From positions 436,400 to 500,399 of the forward strand of contig NZ_KE386943.1 of the NCBI RefSeq assembly GCF_000429705.1: DNA of 64,000 nucleotides, written 5' to 3'. Made by a program: the position numbers and the translations under genes. The DNA comes from Alteribacter aurantiacus DSM 18675. GTDB lineage: Bacteria; Bacillota; Bacilli; Bacillales; Salisediminibacteriaceae. Shown here in pieces: positions 62,338 to 64,000 of this stretch. The notes beneath the pieces were generated by a model. It did not search any database, was not told the origin of the DNA, and saw only the letters and a list, made by a program, of their open reading frames with translations. Position 1 is the stretch's first letter, and the number at the start of each line of letters is the position of its first letter.

Positions 62338-63432
62338 ATGAGAGTAAAAACAGAGCACTTAATACCAGGTTGCATCTTATCAAAGGATATTTATAAAAAA
62401 GGGGAAACCCCGATCGCAAAGAAAAAAACAGTACTCAGGGAGAAGCATATTGACATGCTTTCTCGTTTTCTTATTGATGATGTTTTAGTAGAGGTTAAAC
62501 TTGAAGACGGAAGGTTGTTTAACCCAGAAGGAATTATTCAAGAAGAAAATCTTCTTCTAAGAGACAATGATTTGGATGTAAAGGACGTTTCTCCCTTTAA
62601 AGCGACGTACATCCATGCAGTTGAAAAGTACAAAGCTATGTTTCAACAATGGAGAGGTGGGATGAAAATTAACTCCTATGCTGTCAGGCTCCTTGTTACA
62701 GAACTATGTAACTTAAAACCAACGAAAGAAGATTTGATATCCCTTTATCAACTTTCTACTATTAAAGAATATGATGCGCATCACGCTATTGCACGTTCCA
62801 TTATCAGTATTACCATTGGAAAGGAACTCAAGTTAAAACAGAATGAGCAACTCCAATTAGGAATGAGCGCATTGTTGGCAGATGCCGGTATGGCCAGGTT
62901 GTCCATACGTTCCACTAGTTCAGAAAAACTTAAAGTATACGAAATGAAAGAGTTACATGAGCACCCCCTATACAGTTACGACATGTTAAAGTTAGTTAAA
63001 GGGGTGACAGTGGAAGCAAAACTAGGTGTGCTGCAACATCATGAACGTATTGATGGTAGTGGATATCCTCATCGTGTGACGGGAGAAAAAATCCACTTGT
63101 ACGGAAAAGTGATTGCTGTGGCGGACACCTTTCATGCCATGTGCTGCGATCGCACATATATAAGAAGAAAATCACCATACGAAGCGCTGGAGGTTTTGAA
63201 TAAGGACTGTTTTGGTTTATTGGATCCAGTTGTCATGGCTACAATAATACAATTATTGAATGAATTAAAAATTGGAGAAAAAGTACGTTTAACAAATGGA
63301 GAAGAAGGGGTAATAGTATACCTACAAGCCAATGAACCCACACGGCCCTCCCTTCGGATGTCTAAAACGAACGAACTCTTCCAGTTAACTTCTACTCGAT
63401 CCCTTTTCATTGATAGTATTGTTAGAGAGTAA
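62338..63432 (+). CDS. HD-GYP-like protein with degenerate HD motif
   Basis: A 364-residue protein with an N-terminal ~110-residue domain and an HD-GYP-like domain at ~135-325. The GYP part is kept (HHERIDGSGYP near 231-241; VIAVADTFHAM near 258; RKSPYEALEVL). The expected HDxGK signature reads ADAGM near 181-185, so the first metal-binding histidine and the lysine are gone, while the earlier histidine pair (DAHHAIARS near 144) remains. HD-GYP proteins hydrolyse c-di-GMP; this copy may bind without cleaving. AGAGGAG precedes the ATG. Position between gyrA and rrn is shared with other Bacillaceae. Confidence 0.75.
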   Translation: MRVKTEHLIPGCILSKDIYKKGETPIAKKKTVLREKHIDMLSRFLIDDVLVEVKLEDGRLFNPEGIIQEENLLLRDNDLDVKDVSPFKATYIHAVEKYKAMFQQWRGGMKINSYAVRLLVTELCNLKPTKEDLISLYQLSTIKEYDAHHAIARSIISITIGKELKLKQNEQLQLGMSALLADAGMARLSIRSTSSEKLKVYEMKELHEHPLYSYDMLKLVKGVTVEAKLGVLQHHERIDGSGYPHRVTGEKIHLYGKVIAVADTFHAMCCDRTYIRRKSPYEALEVLNKDCFGLLDPVVMATIIQLLNELKIGEKVRLTNGEEGVIVYLQANEPTRPSLRMSKTNELFQLTSTRSLFIDSIVRE

Positions 63433-63604
63433 TCAGGCATGATTGTTGTTTAAAAAAGTTATTTTAAAATATTTATTAAAAAACCCTTGTGTATGCCTAA
63501 ACCACGTGGTATATTTATATTCGTTGCTCAAGACAAGGCAACAAACACTTTCCAGTCATAACAATTTCAGCCAAAACTTTTTAAAAAGATTTTTTAAAAA
63601 AAGG

Positions 63605-63634
63605 TTGACGAAAGATGATGAAAAGTGGTATGAT
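63605..63634 (+). promoter_or_regulatory. rrn operon promoter with UP-like tract
   Basis: TTGACG, 18 bases, TATGAT, about 130 bases upstream of the 16S gene. The upstream A/T tracts (63575-63602) include ACTTTTTAAAAA. The leader contains CTTTGAAAACTAAAC, typical of Bacillus rrn leaders. The rest of the 333-base gap has no credible gene. Confidence 0.8.
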
Positions 63635-63765
63635 GATCTAGTCGCTCCAAACGAGAGTGACAAAGATAGTGACCTTTGAAAACTAAACAAAAAGCCAAGC
63701 GAAACGTGGGATAATGACACATTATCCCGTCAAAAAGCAAGACATGATGTCAGAGACATCAAACT

Positions 63766-64000
63766 TTCTATGGAGAGTTTGATCCTGGCTCAGGACGAAC
63801 GCTGGCGGCGTGCCTAATACATGCAAGTCGAGCGGACTGATGGGGAGCTTGCTCCCCTGACGTCAGCGGCGGACGGGTGAGTAACACGTGGGCAACCTGC
63901 CTCACAGATTGGGATAACTCCGGGAAACCGGGGCTAATACCGAATAATCAAAGGAACCGCATGGTTCCCATGTAAAAGTTGGGTTTTACCTAACACTGTG
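63766..64000 (+). rRNA. rrs: 16S ribosomal RNA, 5' part (runs off the window)
   Basis: GGAGAGTTTGATCCTGGCTC and the following region match the 5' end of 16S rRNA, with V1 in GACTGATGGGGAGCTTGCTC and a Bacillaceae-type V2. The 5' end is placed by comparison with B. subtilis. The gene continues beyond base 64000. Confidence 0.96.

Noticed and set aside
63443..63679. A 78-residue open frame before the 16S gene
   Set aside because: It overlaps the rrn promoter and its A/T tracts and has no ribosome site.

Overview
The window is the replication-origin neighbourhood of a Bacillaceae (Firmicutes) chromosome. The evidence is the gene order walJIHKR-tRNAs-purA-dnaB-rplI-gdpP, rpsR-ssb-rpsF-ychF, parB-parA, noc-rsmG-mnmG-mnmE-jag-yidC-rnpA-rpmH, oriC, dnaA-dnaN-yaaA-recF-remB-gyrB-gyrA, followed by a 16S rRNA gene. 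Shine-Dalgarno sites are strong (AGGAGG type) and sporulation genes (yyaC, yidC/spoIIIJ, jag) are present. The proteins match Bacillus families but I cannot name the species. Very acidic stretches in several envelope proteins hint at a salt- or alkali-adapted member, which is inference only. Layout. 1-2.2 kb: the C-terminal part of an SF2 helicase, cut by the window edge. 2.3-6.5 kb: a Lia-type envelope-stress module (liaR, liaS, liaF, a PspA/LiaH protein, a LiaI-like membrane protein) plus a small membrane protein. 6.6-12.6 kb: an accessory carbohydrate island with a 1496-residue secreted GH16 beta-1,3-glucanase and a LacI-type regulator. 13-22 kb: an RDD protein, rlmH, yyzF, an HtrA protease and the essential WalRKHIJ cell-wall system. 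22-24.8 kb: a LysM/M23 peptidase and six tRNA genes. 25-46.9 kb: purine synthesis, replication, c-di-AMP turnover, undecaprenyl-phosphate recycling, S6/SSB/S18, ParAB and Noc. 47-51.5 kb: tRNA modification, membrane insertion and RNase P genes. 51.8-53.8 kb: bipartite oriC around dnaA. 53.8-61.6 kb: replication and supercoiling genes pointing away from oriC. 62.3-63.4 kb: a degenerate HD-GYP protein. 63.6-64 kb: the rrn promoter and 16S start. Almost everything left of oriC is on the minus strand and everything right of it on the plus strand, so genes are co-oriented with replication. Origin functions are distributed: DnaA boxes around dnaA, a smaller set upstream of mnmE, and an unexpected cluster at 14.1-14.5 kb; parS inside parB; and near-consensus Noc-binding sites inside parA and gyrB. 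The most unusual material is intergenic. Six gaps left of oriC carry arrays of an 8-13 base word repeated at 20-21 base intervals with freely varying bases between; the word is private to the locus (two loci share one), and five of six arrays lie just past a transcription terminator. A second class is a family of 120-190 bp elements with a conserved GC-rich core but private, internally complementary ends. A third is a 44-base perfect hairpin present twice, each flanked by a short direct repeat, and one copy is nested inside an element of the second class. These are the best candidates for something undescribed.
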